64,000 bases of DNA from Pseudocercospora fijiensis CIRAD86 (GCF_000340215.1 NW_006921532.1:7605910-7669909); one strand, 5' to 3'. Positions 31,185 through 44,252 are shown, counted from the stretch's first letter. Made by a program: numbers and translations. Notes: a model not told the origin generated them from the letters alone.

Positions 31185-34100
31185 GCGCCGCACTAACTGT
31201 TAGCCTTATGCGGCGTAAAACTATCGACATTGTACTAGCTATTACACGTACCTGTCTTATATAGGACACATATAGAGACAGCTATAAGACTAAGGTTATG
31301 CTAGATCTAGGAAATTCAGTTAGTGCCCTTATTAGCTATCGCCTAGCTAAGCAATTAGACCTTCGACAACTGCCGAAGACTAACCTGCTAACCCTTGCTT
31401 AGTTTAATAACGCTCGGTACTTAACCTATAGAGCCTACTATGTTCCTATAGTTCTAAAGGACGACCTCGGAAATAAACGCCTACTAGACTTTACTGCCTA
31501 CGTAGTAGATATAGACAACCTATATAGGGGAGCTACTATTGTTATTAGCAACCCTGTTCTTAAGTACTATGCTATAGTTATAGACTTAGGCAGTTAACAA
31601 TAGCGATTTAGAATCGCTAGGAGAGAGGACATTAAATACATCGATATTAGCGAGTGTCCTAATAATATTAGGGTCCTGTTTATTAGCAACCTAACCCCCG
31701 CCTTAGCTAATCTAACTGCCGACCTGCTCGGTAGTAATAACGATAAACTAGTGCCCCCTAATAGTATAGATCCTAAACAACTTAAGCGTATACTAGAACC
31801 TATTCGAGAGACCTATATTAATGTGTTTAAACACTACTTAGCATCGACATTGCCTATATTTAAAGAGACGGATTATAAGATTGATATTATAGAGGGCAAG
31901 GAGGTTCCTTTTAGCCCCCTCTACAACCTTAGTAAACGAGAGCTTGCTATACTACGTAAGTACCTAGAGGAAAACCTAGCTAATAGCCGGATACGGTATA
32001 GTAACAGCCCTGCTAGTGCACTAATCCTGTTTGTTCTAAAGAAGGATAGTAGCCTACGGTTATACGTTAATTACCGTAGACTTAATGCTATTACTATTAA
32101 AGACCGCTGTCTACTTCCGCTTATTAATAAGACCCTCGATCGCCTTTCTAGGGCCTACTTCTACACTATACTAGACATTAAGGATGCGTACTATCGCATC
32201 TGTATCCGCAAGGGCGATAAATAGAAGACAGCCTTTCGTACTCGTTATAGCTATTTCGAGTACTTAGTTATACTATTCGGCTTAGCTAATGCCCCTACAA
32301 CATTCTAGTCCTATATTAATCGGGCCCTTTCGGGCCTATTAGACTATCTCTATATAGTTTACCTAGATAACATCCTAGTTTATATACACTTACCTAATAT
32401 TGCAGAACACTAGGCCGTAGTACGCAAGGTCCTCGACCGCCTACGAGCCTATAGACTGTATTACAAACCTTCTAAATGTACCTTTACTACTAAGGAGGTG
32501 TTATTCCTTAGCTTCCTCGTATTAACCGAGGGTGTTAAGGCTAATCCTAATCGGATTAAGACTATTACTAAATGGCCTGTTCCTACGTTAATTAAGGAAC
32601 TATAGTCGTTTCTCGGTTTTACTAACTTCTATCGCCGATTTATTAAGGGCTATTCGAGGTATGTAATGCTATTAACTAAGCTTACTAAGACTAAGGCAAA
32701 CCCTTCTAGAGAGTTTAGGTAGACTAACAAAACACAAGCCGCTTTTAACGGTCTAAAGAAGCGATTTACTAAAGTCCCCTTGTTATACTATTTCGTACTA
32801 AGTAAATAGATCCGAATTAAGACTAACGCTTTATAGTTCGCTATATTAGCTATTATGTTACAATAGGCTAATAATACCTATTAGTACCCGATTGCCTTCT
32901 TTTTACGAAAGATAATTAATATAGAGCGTCGCTACGAGACCTACGAGTAAGAGCTCCTAGCTATTATCGAGGCCTTTAAATATTAGAGGCACTATCTCGA
33001 TAGTACATAGCATACTATTTAGGTCTATATAGACTATAACAACCTCCGTAGCATTACTAAGGTTACTAGGGTTATAGGTCGATAGGCTAGATAGGCCGTC
33101 TACCTCGCTAGGTTTGATTTTAATATATTATATCGGCTAGGCGTAAGCAACCCTACTAATAGCCTATCGAGGCGACCTAATTACGATAGCGAGACCTAAC
33201 ATATTAATTCTTTGTTTCTAACCCTATAGTATAAGATTGCTATAGCCCGTGTTGTTAATAAGCAAGCGTAGAATAAGCGGACTTCCGGACCCCGCGGCGG
33301 TAACAAATACTATAGCGGAGTTGTCGTTCTTCTAGTACGCGTTAGAAAGGACGTAGATCGCTCGAGCTATAATAACTCGATTGAAGACATTGCTATCTAT
33401 AGTAATAGCCTATATAGCGATAGCACTATAGAAGAGGTTGTAGTAGTTCCGGCTGCTAGTACTATTAGATATATACAATGCGTACCTCGTTTAATAGCGA
33501 TAGTGCTATTAAATAACCTTATAAATAGGGATAGTTAATCGTTTATAGATAAGCTATTACGGGCTTAGCAGAGGGACGCCTTTACTATCGAACGTATTAA
33601 TAAGCTTATAAGTAGGCGAACGACTCGATCTAGTAAGAGTAACAATAATTAGTCGATCGACGACAAAGGTTACTTGAAGTTTAAGAGTAGATACTATGTC
33701 CCCGCTAAACAATCGATTAGATAAGAGCTTTTAAAGAGGCACTATAATAGTAAGCTCGCTAGTTACTATAGCATAGAGAGGTCGCACGAGTTACTATCGC
33801 GTATATACTACTAGCCAAATAGTAAGCGGCATATAAAGGAGTATATACAGACCTATATAGTATGCTAGCGAGTTAAAGCACTAAAGCACTTACTATTTAG
33901 CGAGTTGTCTTTACTCCCTGTTCTAAAGAAGCCTTTTATAGAGCTTATAATAGACTTTATTATAGGTCTTCCCCCTACTAAGCGAAGAGGAAGCAAAGAC
34001 GTCTTTAACGCTATACTAGTTATTATAGACCGATTTACTAAGGGTGCTCGCTATATTCCTGCTCGGAAGGATTAGACAGCTATTAATATAGCTAAAGCAC

Positions 34101-35095
34101 TATAGAACAACATCTTCTATAGCTATTAGGGAACCCCTAAGGGGATAGTCTCCGATAGGGGCACGACATTCATATCGTACTATTAGAGCGAAATATGCCT
34201 ATAGCTAAGACTAAAGCATCGGCTACTAATAGCCTTCTATCTATAAACTGACGGTTAAACAGAGAGGCAGAATGCTACCCTGTAGCAGTACCTACGCAGT
34301 TACATTAATAAGAACTCCGAGGACTAGGTTAACCTCCTACAACTAGCTAAATTCGTATACAATAATAGTGTCTACTTATCTACTAAGGTCTCCCCTTATT
34401 TTGCTATAATAGGCTAGAACGCTACCTTACTATAAGACCTATTTACCTCGCTCGAGGCCGAGCGCAAGGAAAGGGAAGCGTGTTAAGTACTAACACCTAA
34501 GACACTAGCGGCTATTAAGAGGGTTTAGAAGATGCGAGAGATTCACGCTAAGATAGCTAACAAACTAGCAAAGGCACAGGCCTATTAGAAGGCCTATTAC
34601 GACAAACATTACATACCGAGGACCTTTAAGCAAGGCGATATAGTTATGCTAAGCACTAAGAACCTCCGTATCCGCAAGCACCTATTACCTAATAGCAAAA
34701 CAAGGCCCAAGCTCGCACTAAGATACATTAGTCTATTCCGCATTCGAGAAGTTAAGGGCTCCTCCGTATAGGCCTATTAGTTGTAGCTTCTACCTTATTA
34801 TACTATCTATAACACCTTCTACGTATCCCTCCTTAAACTATACTACTAGCGTAAAGGCGATGAAGCGCCTGCTAAGTTAGAAGAAGTCTTAGCTAATAGT
34901 AAAGAGCTATAGTCTATAGAACGTATCCTAAAGCACCGGACTAGGCAAGGCAAGAAGGAGTACCTACTAAGATAGTAGGGCTATTTACTAGAATAGGACT
35001 TATAGGAAGCTAAAGACTCCTTTAAGGACATAACCGAGTTGTTAGATAAGTATTAGACTAGCGTGAAGAATAAGAAGAAGGCTAAGGGCCTATAA
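31185..35095 (+). pseudogene. G3a pol
   Basis: Protease LDLGNSVSALIS; RT open without stops at 31,751-32,224 (157 codons, LILFVLKKDSSLRLYVNYRR, TILDIKDAYYRI); active box YLDN near 32,360. RNase H, integrase (LIIDFIIGLP, GIVSDRGTTFIS, TERQNATL) and a chromodomain-like tail follow to TAA 35,093-35,095. RIP has turned the Trp and Gln codons to stops. Confidence 0.87.
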
Positions 35096-36347
35096 TGTTA
35101 CTAGAAAGGCCTAGGAACAATACTACCCCCGGGGTACTATTAAGCTAACTAATTAGAGGCAAGCAATTGTTAGTAAAGGACAACAAGACTATACTACGAT
35201 AACGAACGCGCAACGAGTACTAACGAGCGCACTATAACTGTTAACTAATCGCCTGCTCTTTTAAGGAATCTACCTCTTTACTAGCGTACTCTATAAGGTC
35301 CTCCTCTTAGCGCCCCTCTTGTTTCTACGTCCTATTAGAGCCCTAAGGCCTAGGCGGTCGATAGAGGCGGCGCGCGCGCGTAGGCGAATAGTGTTAGTAA
35401 TAATAATAGTAACGACGGCGTTACGCTTATACTAAAGGGCGACACGGCCGGCGCGGCTATATTAGTAACGGTATTGCGGAGTATATTATTAGTCGAAGAA
35501 GGAAATCGAAAGCAAGGTAGAGTTAGCGCTAAGACGACTAGCGCCGCTATTGTTAACATTACTTGCTATTGTCGCTGCGCCTATAGATACAACCTTACCT
35601 ATACTACGAGCCTAAGGCACCTTTAATTAAAACTTTAATTAAAACTTTAAGGCTAAGTTAAAGCTTTAAGCCGCTTAAAAGATTAAGTAGACTAATAGAC
35701 TAACTAACTAAGGGCAAAAACTATAGAGCTAAGCTAGCTAGGGTCGATCTTACGGACAATAGGTTACTCCTCGATCTATCTAACCCTTTAAGCGAGGCGA
35801 ACCTCTACTACTATACTTATAATAGCCTTTACTTATAGAAACTAGACGAGCTGTGTTTTTTGAAAAGATAAGATAAGATTGACACTTAAAGGCTACTAAA
35901 CCTAGCTAATTAGGGCTAGCGAAACTACGAACAATAAGAATAATAACCCTCGGAAGCGGATAAACCCTCGGAAGCGGACATTGCTAGGTCTTTTAAGAGT
36001 AGACGCAAAGAACTCGATACGACATTACTTAGAACAGAGGCAGTGCTGCAATACCTCGTACGTCTACCTATTATAGTAGGGAAGACGCGCTCGTATTGTA
36101 ATTAGTCGAAGGCCTTTAATTCTTATAGATACATATTACTTTATAGTTTATTATATACAGAGATAGCGCAGTTAGAGTTATATATTATATTGTTTAAAGG
36201 TAAGGTTTGACATAGTTACATAATCAGATAGTTAAGTGTTTAATTTAGCGCGGGCTAAGCAGCTTATCGGACTTGCTAAGTTAGCGGCAATAGAGGTCGT
36301 AGAATATAAACAGGCTACAAAGGCGCGGCCTTTAGAAGGGAAGCGTA
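35096..36347 (+). other. G3a 3' non-coding region
   Basis: Homologous to 28,257-29,509, with the same AT-rich repeat and an AGAAGGGAAGCG polypurine tract before the LTR. The short minus-strand open frame at 35,350-35,559 is not conserved in the other copies and I do not call it. Confidence 0.6.
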
Positions 36348-36543
36348 TATTAGGGCTAAAGAGGCTATACGTAATTGGTATGTAACTAGGCTAAGTAAAG
36401 CTAGGGTCTTAGTGCCTTAGGCAGGGCTTGGCGCTTAGTAATAGGCTAACTTGCCTGCCTTCCTCCCTCTCCTTCTAGCTCCTTATCGAATACTACCTAT
36501 ACCTACTACTACCCTATCTACCTGCTAATATACCCTTATTATA
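36348..36543 (+). repeat. G3a 3' LTR
   Basis: 196 bp, TATTAGGGCT to CTTATTATA, nearly identical to 22,222-22,417. It is followed by CCCTA and the resumed G1 integrase. Confidence 0.9.
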
Positions 36544-36548
36544 CCCTA

Positions 36549-37349
36549 CCGGTACCCGACCGTTTCTTCTAGGAAATCTCGATAGACTTTATAACTAACC
36601 TGCCGGAGTTAGATAGGAACCGGTATCTATAGGTAATTAAAGACTGCCTTAGTAAATAGATCGCCCTTATCGGTACTCCCTCTATAAAAGTAGAGGAATA
36701 CGCGGTTTTGTTTCTAAAATACTAGGTTAGGTATTACGGACTTCCTCGTACTATTACTAGCGATAGAGGTACGAATTAGATAAGTACTTTCTAGAGGGAG
36801 ATATGTCGACTACTTAGCGTAAAGTAGAGGTTAAGCTCCGCCTACTACCTATAAACTAATAGGGGTCCGGAGCGCGTAAACTAGGACATATAAGCTTACC
36901 TACGGAACTATATTAACTAGATACAGTCCGATTAGAACTAATAGCTTCCTACGGTAGAACTAGCGTTTAATAGAAGATACTAAGCGGGGTTAGGAATAAG
37001 CTCTTTCTTCGCGACTTACGGTTACGAATCTACCTCCCCTGTTATATTAGAAGAGGATCTAGCTATCGACAGACGGCTAACTGCCGCGAAACGGACGGAG
37101 GAGTTCGTAAATAAGATTAAGAAGATCTTAGATCTATACTAAGTACAAATAGCGGAAGCTATATAGAAGTAAGAGGATAGCGCAAATAAGACTAGAACTC
37201 TAGCGCCGGTATATTATATCGGAGACAAGGTCTAGCTCGACCTAAGGAATTACTAGACCGGTAGACTAAAGAAGAGCCTCGACTCGAAGTACGCTAAGTA
37301 TACGGTAGAAGAGGTATTATCGCCTATCTTAGTACAACTCTCGGGGATA
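36549..37349 (+). pseudogene. G1 pol, part 2 (integrase core)
   Basis: The frame resumes after the CCCTA duplication with PVPDRFF and EISIDFITNLPELDRNRY, containing the first catalytic Asp. RTITSDRGTN holds the second Asp and GPERVN the Glu position. GPY/F-like C-domain sequence (YAKYTVEEVLSPI) then runs to the G2 insertion. The joint to part 1 reads GLLKPL-PVPDRFF without a shift. The short right-hand end is completed at 44,258. Confidence 0.87.
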
Positions 37350-37354
37350 CCTAG

Positions 37355-37700
37355 TGTTACGGTTACTCGCGATAGATCGTTAAGTAACTTCTTATTACGT
37401 GCAAGCCGAGGCTTCTTTAAAGAGGCTAATATAAGCGGGAGGCAGAGACAGAATAATTAGTACAAAGGTAATTCTAATTAGTAAGTAGGTAACATAAGTT
37501 AAACGCCTCGAGCTATAAGGGCATTCCGGCGTTCCTAAATACAAAGGAGATATCTTGTCTATAGTCGTAAGCGACGTAAGCGACGCTGTCGCTCTCGACC
37601 GCTCCTATCGCTCCTAGTAAGATAGAGCGATAGCTTAGCCTACTAGTCTTAGCGTCGCTCTAAGATTATATAAGGACTCTAACTAATTAGATCCGTAATA
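37355..37700 (-). repeat. G2 3' LTR
   Basis: 346 bp. The internal side is AAGGAGGGGGATAG on the minus strand, a clear polypurine tract. About 10 transitions separate it from the other LTR. Confidence 0.92.
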
Positions 37701-37744
37701 CTATCCCCCTCCTTAAGCGGGATAGTCTCTTATTCCGGGACTTT

Positions 37745-38350
37745 CTAATTCTAACTTCTTTATTATACTAAAGTTATCTAAGGATTTGTCTTCTCGCTAG
37801 CGTAAGGAAAATATCGCAAATAATATCCTTACCGACTGCTTCGAAATGCCGATCCGCTACTTTTATTACGAATAGGCCGGTAAACCCTATAAAGTCGATC
37901 TTCGTTCCGGTCGCTACTCCGAGTGCGCCCTATACGGCTAGTCCTATAATATGCAAGTTACTCGTATAGAGTATAAAAAAATCCGGAAGGCGCGCCTAAA
38001 GATAGCTAAAGATCTTAAAGCGGCCGAAGAGGAGGAGGACCTCCTTACGCGGAAGCTTTTCGAGCATCGTATAAAGGTCCGTCGCTTACGTAAGTCGCTA
38101 CGTATAAAGGAGGATCGGGAGATACAAGCTCTTAAGGCAAAGGAAGCCTCTATTTAATAGGCGGAGGAGCTCGAAAGAGAGCTAGGCTCTTCGCCTATAA
38201 AGCCGATAATATTCTCGTTGCCTACTAACGAGCCGTTTCCCCTAGATAGCCGATTATAGATATCGCCTTATAACTAGAGTCGTCTAGATAGGACATCCTA
38301 GCCTGTCTCTAAAATCCCTAGTAGGAGTACCGAGAGTCTAGTATCTTAAA
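37745..38350 (+). pseudogene. antisense accessory ORF of G2: Cys-rich plus coiled-coil protein
   Basis: On the strand opposite to G2 pol, between pol and the 3' LTR, one frame stays readable for about 200 codons. It starts with a damaged Cys-rich block: DCFEMPIRYFYYE, then RSGRYSECALYGQSYNM, where several Tyr are probably former Cys. A long charged coiled coil follows, stop-free from the ATG at 37,951 to 38,157 (KIRKARLKIAKDLKAAEEEE, HRIKVRRLRKSLRIKEDRE). A Pro/Ser-rich tail follows the first stops. From memory, many fungal genomes annotate small proteins with this order (C-x2-C cluster, SxRCxxC, coiled coil) and no known function. Its preservation suggests a real gene, perhaps nucleic-acid binding. 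Confidence 0.6.
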
Positions 38351-38553
38351 GATATATATTTTTAATGTTTCCTATCTATTTTATCTTCTAGCTAGTTAGT
38401 CTAGTAGTATAATTCTTAGCTACAAAAGACATAGTTACTAGGTACGCTATTAGAGTCTCCGCTCCTCGAGCTATACTGCCCTAGGTCGTTAAGAACTCTA
38501 AGGCGCTATAATCGATAGGGTCTAAGAGGTCGTAGGTTTAATTCCTATACTAG

Positions 38554-41500
38554 TTATTTCTTTTTTGTCCGGTTTTGATATTTTTTAATTATCTACTAAC
38601 AGTTCTACAGGTTTTCTTTTAGTTCCTAGGTGTTTTCTAAATGTAGGTATCCTTTCTATTTAATAAGGTATTTCTAACCTTGCTAATCTAGGATTTCCTC
38701 GACTTTAAACTTATTTTCTTCCTTAGGTTAGAAGTGAAATGTTTCTTAATACGGTGTTTCGGCGTCTGTAGGTTCTAGTATAGAGATATAGAATACTAGG
38801 TGGATTTTCGCGTCGTCCGGTAGTTTGAGTCGGTAATTAACTAGTCCTTTAGGCTTATTAATCAAAAATGGCCCGACTTTAACGTAGTCTAGTTTCTTAG
38901 TCGATCTCCGGGTTTTTAGATTCTTTGTTAGGAGGTAGACCTTATCCCCCTTTTTTAGCTAAGGTGCTATTTTTCGTTTAGCATTATATAGTCCCGTAAT
39001 CTTTTCTTAAGACTCGGCAATTGCCCTTTGCAATTCTTTATACACCTGCTTTAAGTCTTCTAAAGCGACTATCGCTTTATCCGCGTATAGATACTATAAA
39101 TACTGTTCCCCGAACAGCTGCGGATGTTTCCTAAAATTAGCGAAGAATAGTGTCTCTTTCGTAGTCTTAGATTGTTGGTTGTTTAGTGCAAGTTGTGCTA
39201 TAGGCAATAGCGATGCCTAATTGTTTTATGCGTAATTGACGTAGTGCCGTAAGTATACCTCTAAGGCCTAATTCTTAACTTCCGTTTAGCCGTCTATCTA
39301 TAGATAGTATACCGTTGATAGCTTGTGCTTAATTCCAAGTATCGCTATAAGCGTCTTCTAGTAGTTTGATATAAAGAGCTTGTCTCTATCCGTAATATAG
39401 GTCTTTAGAAATCCGTAGTATCGTATAAGTCTATCTAGTACGAGGTATCCGAGTTGCTCTACCGTACTTGCTTCGTTAGTAGGAATAAAGTATATATATT
39501 TCGTAAGCCTATCGACTATAACAAGTATTATGTCGTAGCTATGTCCTATAACCGGATCCTTAGACTTCGGTAGTTTCGTAATAAAGTCTATTATAACTTC
39601 GTCCTATAGTTTATCTAGTAGCGTCCTAAATTAGATATGTCTATATCTAGCGTATCTATTAGCCTTATTACGCTAACATTGTAGACATTTCTTAATATAT
39701 TCTAGAACTCGTTGTCGCATATATAGGAATCCGAAGCTTCGCTTAACTAGTTCTATTGTTTTTAAAACTCTAGGGTGTCTATTTTCTAGTCCGTCGTAGT
39801 ATTGTCGTATACACTCTGTAACTCGTTCCTTAGGTACTTAGTATTTCCTATATTCGATTAGAAACTGTTCTTCTATATCCTAAAGAACTCGTATAATATA
39901 GTTAAATTCTTTTATATTAGTACTAAGGCTTCCGTCTTAGTTTGCTTTTAATATCTGCTACTGCACTAGTTCGTAACCCTCTATATAGTCGCTACGGCGG
40001 CTTAGTACGTCGGCTCGTCCGTTCTCGCGTCCTAGGGTATAGCGGATTTCGAACTTATACTGTCCTAGTAGCTCCGACTAGCGGGCCTGTCTTCGGGTTA
40101 GTACTTTAGTCGTAGTAAAGTAAGTTAGATTCTTATAATCAGAAAGAATCGTAAGACTTAGTACTCCTTCCGCGTATACTCGCTAGTATTATAGTAATGC
40201 AACTATTGTAAGTAGCTCCTTATTATAGATATCGTAGTTCTATTCCGCGGATAACATCTTTCTCGAGTAATAGGCTACCGGGTATCGTTTCCCGTTATGC
40301 TCCTATGTAAGGCATACTCCTATAGCCCTATCCGACGCGTCTATTTCTATCTAGACCGCCTTACTCCTATCGAATAATCGTAGCGTTAGCGTAGAAACGC
40401 ATTGCTTCTTTAGCTGCCTAAACGCTTCGTCTTCCTTCGTGCTCTAGTTCTATTGCTTATCTTTCTTTATAAGCTCCGTAAGGGGTACCGCTGTCTTAGA
40501 GTAGCTCTCGATAAATTTTCTATTATAGTTGGCTAATCCTAGGAATGATTGTACGTCTTTAACGTATATAGGCGTTAGCTATTCCTATATTGACTTGGTT
40601 TTTTCTAGATCGATCCTGATTCCTATAGTGCTAATAATAAATCCTAGGAATTTAACTTCCTTCTTATAGAATTCGCATTTCTTAGGTGCAGTCTTAAATC
40701 CTACTTAAGTAAATCGTTTAAAGACGTCCTACACTATTCGTATATAGTCCGCGAGAGCTCCCTTAGTATAGACTAAGATATCGTCTATATATACGATAAC
40801 GTATACGTTTAGAAGGTCTTAGAGGACTTCGTTTATAAGGTCTTAATATAACGCTAGGGCATTTGTAAGTCCTATAGGTATAACTAAGAATTCGTAAAGC
40901 CTATATCTTATTCGGAATGCTGTTATCTATTCGTATCTAGCTGCTATACGTATTGCGTAAAACGCATCGCGTAGGTTAATCTTCGTATACTAGTCTAATC
41001 TAGTTAATCGGTCTTGCATTTCTTCGATGTTCGGTAGTAGGTACCGATTCTTAATTATAATGTCGTTAAGTCGTCTAAAATCGACTACTAGCCGTCCTTC
41101 GTCTAATCCGGCTTTCGGAACGAATATTACTAGTAAGGCTGCCGAGGATGTCGACTTCTATATCTAGCCTTTTTCTAATTTCTCTTTTAGCTACTTGTCT
41201 AGGGTTTTAAGCTCTTTCTTAGACATTGCGTATAAGGGTCCCTATAGAGGCTCTTTCCTAGGCTGTAAGTGTATCTTATAATCCTATAGTTGGTGTTTAG
41301 GTAAGGCTACCTTGCCTCTCTCCTCTTTAAAGAGTCGCTTCTACTTACTATACTCTTTAGGAATGTCTAGGTCCGAGATTCTAGTTTCATTCTTCGATAG
41401 CGTATAACTTCTATCCTTCCCGTAATTATTATTATAACCCTCCTAACCTAACGGTAGTATCGATCCGGGTTGAATACGGTTCTCCGTAATTCCTATCGAC

Positions 41501-42250
41501 GTAAACGTCTTACGAGTCGCCCTGCGTTTGTTAATCTTATCTGCCTACGAACGCTGCCGCTATATAGGTTAAATGCCGATTATATAGTCGCATTCCTTAA
41601 ATATAAGTACTCCTTTTCTCTAGTCTACGACTAGGTTATACTTTCTTAACTAAGGTATACCTAATATAATGTTATAACTAGCTATATTAGTAACATCTAA
41701 GACAATCTCCTCGTAGTGCTATTAGATAGCTAGTAGTAACGGTATCGTTTCTCGTTCTATACTAGGTAGCGGTAACCTATCTACTGCTATAAGTTTATAC
41801 GCTCCTTCTCTTCTACTTCGGGTTACGATCCCTCGGCTTTTAACGAATAATTCGGAGGCAAAGTTCCCGCTCGCTCCGGAATCTATTAATGCACTCGTCG
41901 GGTGCCCGTTAACGATAACTTTTATACGGAAGACTGCTATTAATGCTTAAGCGCTTTCGGTATTAAGGAACTCTCTTAGAACGCTCTAATCTAGAGAGTT
42001 AGTCCGTTTCCCGACTAATTAGTAGCCTAACGTTGTTCTAACTAGTTACGGATCCGTAGTCCTACCGTTCGTGCTTCTTCGGCATATAATTTTTCCTCGA
42101 GGGTATCGTTATATATATCCCGTCCCTACGCTGCTATAGCCTTTCGGTATTGCTAATTTAATCGCTAGACCGTCTAACGTATATCTTAAGTAATAATCGT
42201 CCTTTCGTCGGGTAGGACGTATCCGTAGGGCGTAATTATACTTCCTATCG
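38554..42250 (-). pseudogene. G2 pol (protease, RT, RNase H, integrase, chromodomain)
   Basis: Minus strand, in order. Protease HPTSALIDSGASGNFASE (about 41,925-41,870), motif intact. RT with VVDFRRLNDIIIKN (about 41,090), INLRDAFYAIR and YVIVYIDDILVYT (about 40,800-40,765), catalytic YIDD intact. RNase H has EIDASDRAIGV and YDIYNKELL. The integrase zinc domain has CLQCQRNKANRYAR (about 39,690). The core has VIVDIITKLPK, ITDRDKLFIS and TDGQTEVKNQ, all three catalytic positions present. GPY/F-like KVGPFLINKPKGLVNYRLKLP and a chromodomain (KFKVEEILD, KYLIK-stop-KGYLHLENT-stop-ELKENL) end at TAA 38,554-38,556. The chromodomain should steer integration to methylated-H3 chromatin in this class. 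Confidence 0.9.
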
Positions 42251-43890
42251 GTACTCGCTCCGTAATAAAGTTATAGTACGTATAGTCTATAGGTATCCGG
42301 GGGTAATTCTAGAATTTTGCCCGTAAGCTTATCTAGAAATAATTAAATTAGATAGGATCGACCTTCCGTTATCCGTTAACCTTTAGAAACATTTCCTCGT
42401 ATTTGCGTACTAGATATAAGGCGATTGTTCGCGCTACTATAGGTGTATCTATTATAAACGTAAGGATCGTATCGTTGTTAATCCCGAATTCGTCTTTACT
42501 TTCTTTATTCGTAGTTTCTTCCTCGGTATCTAGACTTCCTTCTAAATCTTCTTGCTATTCCTTCTCTTACTAAGGGGACTCCGGTATTTCTAGGATAGCT
42601 CCTAACTCCTCCTCGGGAGGGAATAAAGCTTCCGGATCTCGGTTTTCTTTATCGTCGGTATCTAAGCAAGATTTATTAATCGTTTCTTCTTCTAACTAGG
42701 ATTTCGCATCTTCTCGTACGAGTCGCCTAATCTAAGGGAAGAATCCTACTTCTACTTTAGCAGAATAATAAATTTAGTATTAGTCGTCGTAACAGAATCT
42801 CTAGTAAAGGGTTCTATATACGGGTTCTTATCGTCGTACTATTATATAGATTTGTCGTAGCTCTTTCTTTACGACCTCTACGTAGGTCCTCGGCGCGTTA
42901 TTAATAGAGTATAGCTCTACTACTATTCGGTAGCCTTCTCTGCCCGAGTCCTTTCGTTATATTATATTAAACTGTTCGCGTCGCACTATATTCTTACCGC
43001 GGCAGTTCTGTGCTATATAGCCTTCCTTGCTATACGTATAGTAAGTTAATCTTCCTACTTTCTTAGGCGAACTCTTACCTTTTCTTCCTTTAATTGCTCG
43101 ACCCTTCTAGGTAGCGTCTAGCTCTATTAGTTGCGTACCGTAGTAGTTGTTCCCCTTTAGTTTATCGTAGGTACTATAGTTTCGTCTATTATCGTATCTA
43201 GGAGTATAACTAGCTTTTCTAGAAGTCTTAGAATCGTAACGTCGTTCTAAAGCTCGTTCGTAGAGCCTATCGTCGAGATCGATCGTAACCTTAACTAATG
43301 TTCCTATATTATCTATTTTTCTACCGTCGCGTATAAGCTCGTCTTTAACGTTATCCTTAAAACCTCGCCGATATATTGTTATAAGAGCTTCGTCGTCCTA
43401 ATCCGTAAGTTAGGCGTATTCCTAAAATTTAGCGGCATAATCGGTATATAACCCCTTCTAAGTTAAGTATTAGATAACCCTAACTACGGTAGCAACTTCG
43501 TTAGAAGATCTAAAGACCTTCTTTATCGTACGCTTAAGATTTTCGTAGCTTACGAAGATTCTATCCGAATTGTCGGTCCCGTTGCTATCTAGATAGGTCC
43601 TAAGAAATGGTTTAACCTAATGCTAAGCCCTGCCTCGTATAAACGTCGTTGCGAAGACTAGCTTTAAGTTATCTTAAACCTAGTTAAATATGAAATACAT
43701 ATCTATCTAGCTAACCTAGGTATCGAACTTGTCTCGGTCGCCGTAATAAAAGTCTAGCTTTCCGATCTTAAGAGAATTGTTTCTAGTATAGGTTCCTAGT
43801 ACATTGCTAGTACTAGAGGTAGTACGTCGAGTACTGCCTATCTCGCTAGGGGCGGGAGTTCCCCTTCCGACTTGTAATAAGGCACTTATC
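42251..43890 (-). pseudogene. G2 gag
   Basis: The minus-strand frame from about 43,890 contains KIGKLDFYYGDRDKFDTQVS, FVSYENLKRTIKKVF, AAKFQEYAQLTD and DELIRDGRKID, typical of Ty3 capsid-like proteins. A CCHC knuckle follows (YTYSKEGYIAQNC, about 43,045-43,005), with Tyr in place of two Cys and the His after RIP. A long acidic linker (EEELGAILEIPESPQQEKEQ) joins it to the protease, apparently in one frame, so gag and pol may have been fused. Boundaries are approximate. Confidence 0.75.
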
Positions 43891-43906
43891 CTAAGGGCGT
43901 TTAAAG

Positions 43907-44252
43907 TGTTACGGTTACTCGCGATAGATCGTTAAGTAACTTCTTATTACGTATAAGCCGAGGCTTCTTTAGAGAGGCTAATATAAGCGGGAGGCAGAGA
44001 CAGAATAATTAGTATAAAGGTAATTCTAATTAGTAAGTAAGTAATATAAGTTGAACGCCTCGAGCTATAAGGGCATTCCGGCGTTCCTAAATACAAAGGA
44101 GATATCTTATCTGTAGTCGTAAGCGACGTAAGCGACGCTATCGCTCTCGACCGCTCCTATCGCTCCTAGTAAGATAGAGCGACAGCTTAGCCTACTAGTC
44201 TTAGCGTCGCTCTAAGATTATATAAGGACTCTAACTAATTAGATCCGTAATA
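43907..44252 (-). repeat. G2 5' LTR
   Basis: 346 bp, paired with 37,355-37,700. On the minus strand the sequence directly after the LTR is CTTTAAACGCCCTTAGG, with no obvious TGG-type primer-binding site, so priming may be by another route. Confidence 0.9.

Larger units (their letters stand above)
22222..36543 (+). mobile_element. G3a: Ty3/Gypsy element inserted in G1 pol, itself interrupted by G3b
   Basis: LTRs 22,222-22,417 and 36,348-36,543 (196 bp each) are flanked by CCCTA (22,217-22,221 and 36,544-36,548). Its leader (22,418-22,579) is cut off from its body (29,713-36,347) by G3b, whose TSD is AAGGC. Without G3b it would be about 7.2 kb. The LTR starts TATTAGGG (from TGTTAGGG) and ends CTTATTATA. 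It is a chromovirus: its pol C-terminus has a chromodomain-like block. Confidence 0.92.
37355..44252 (-). mobile_element. G2: Ty3/Gypsy chromovirus inserted in G1 pol, minus orientation
   Basis: LTRs 37,355-37,700 and 43,907-44,252 (346 bp each, TGTTACGGTT to CCGTAATA) are flanked by CCTAG (37,350-37,354 and 44,253-44,257); total 6,898 bp. gag and pol read on the minus strand. A separate ORF reads on the plus strand near the 3' LTR. It is better preserved than G3: the protease DSGA and RT YIDD boxes are intact. RIP stops remain frequent. Confidence 0.93.

Noticed and set aside
38470..38562. tRNA-like sequence (GGTTTAATTCC-type T arm, followed by a T run) inside G2
   Set aside because: A T-arm-like block is visible, but I could not pair a convincing acceptor stem, D arm and anticodon arm; probably chance or a very decayed tRNA fragment.
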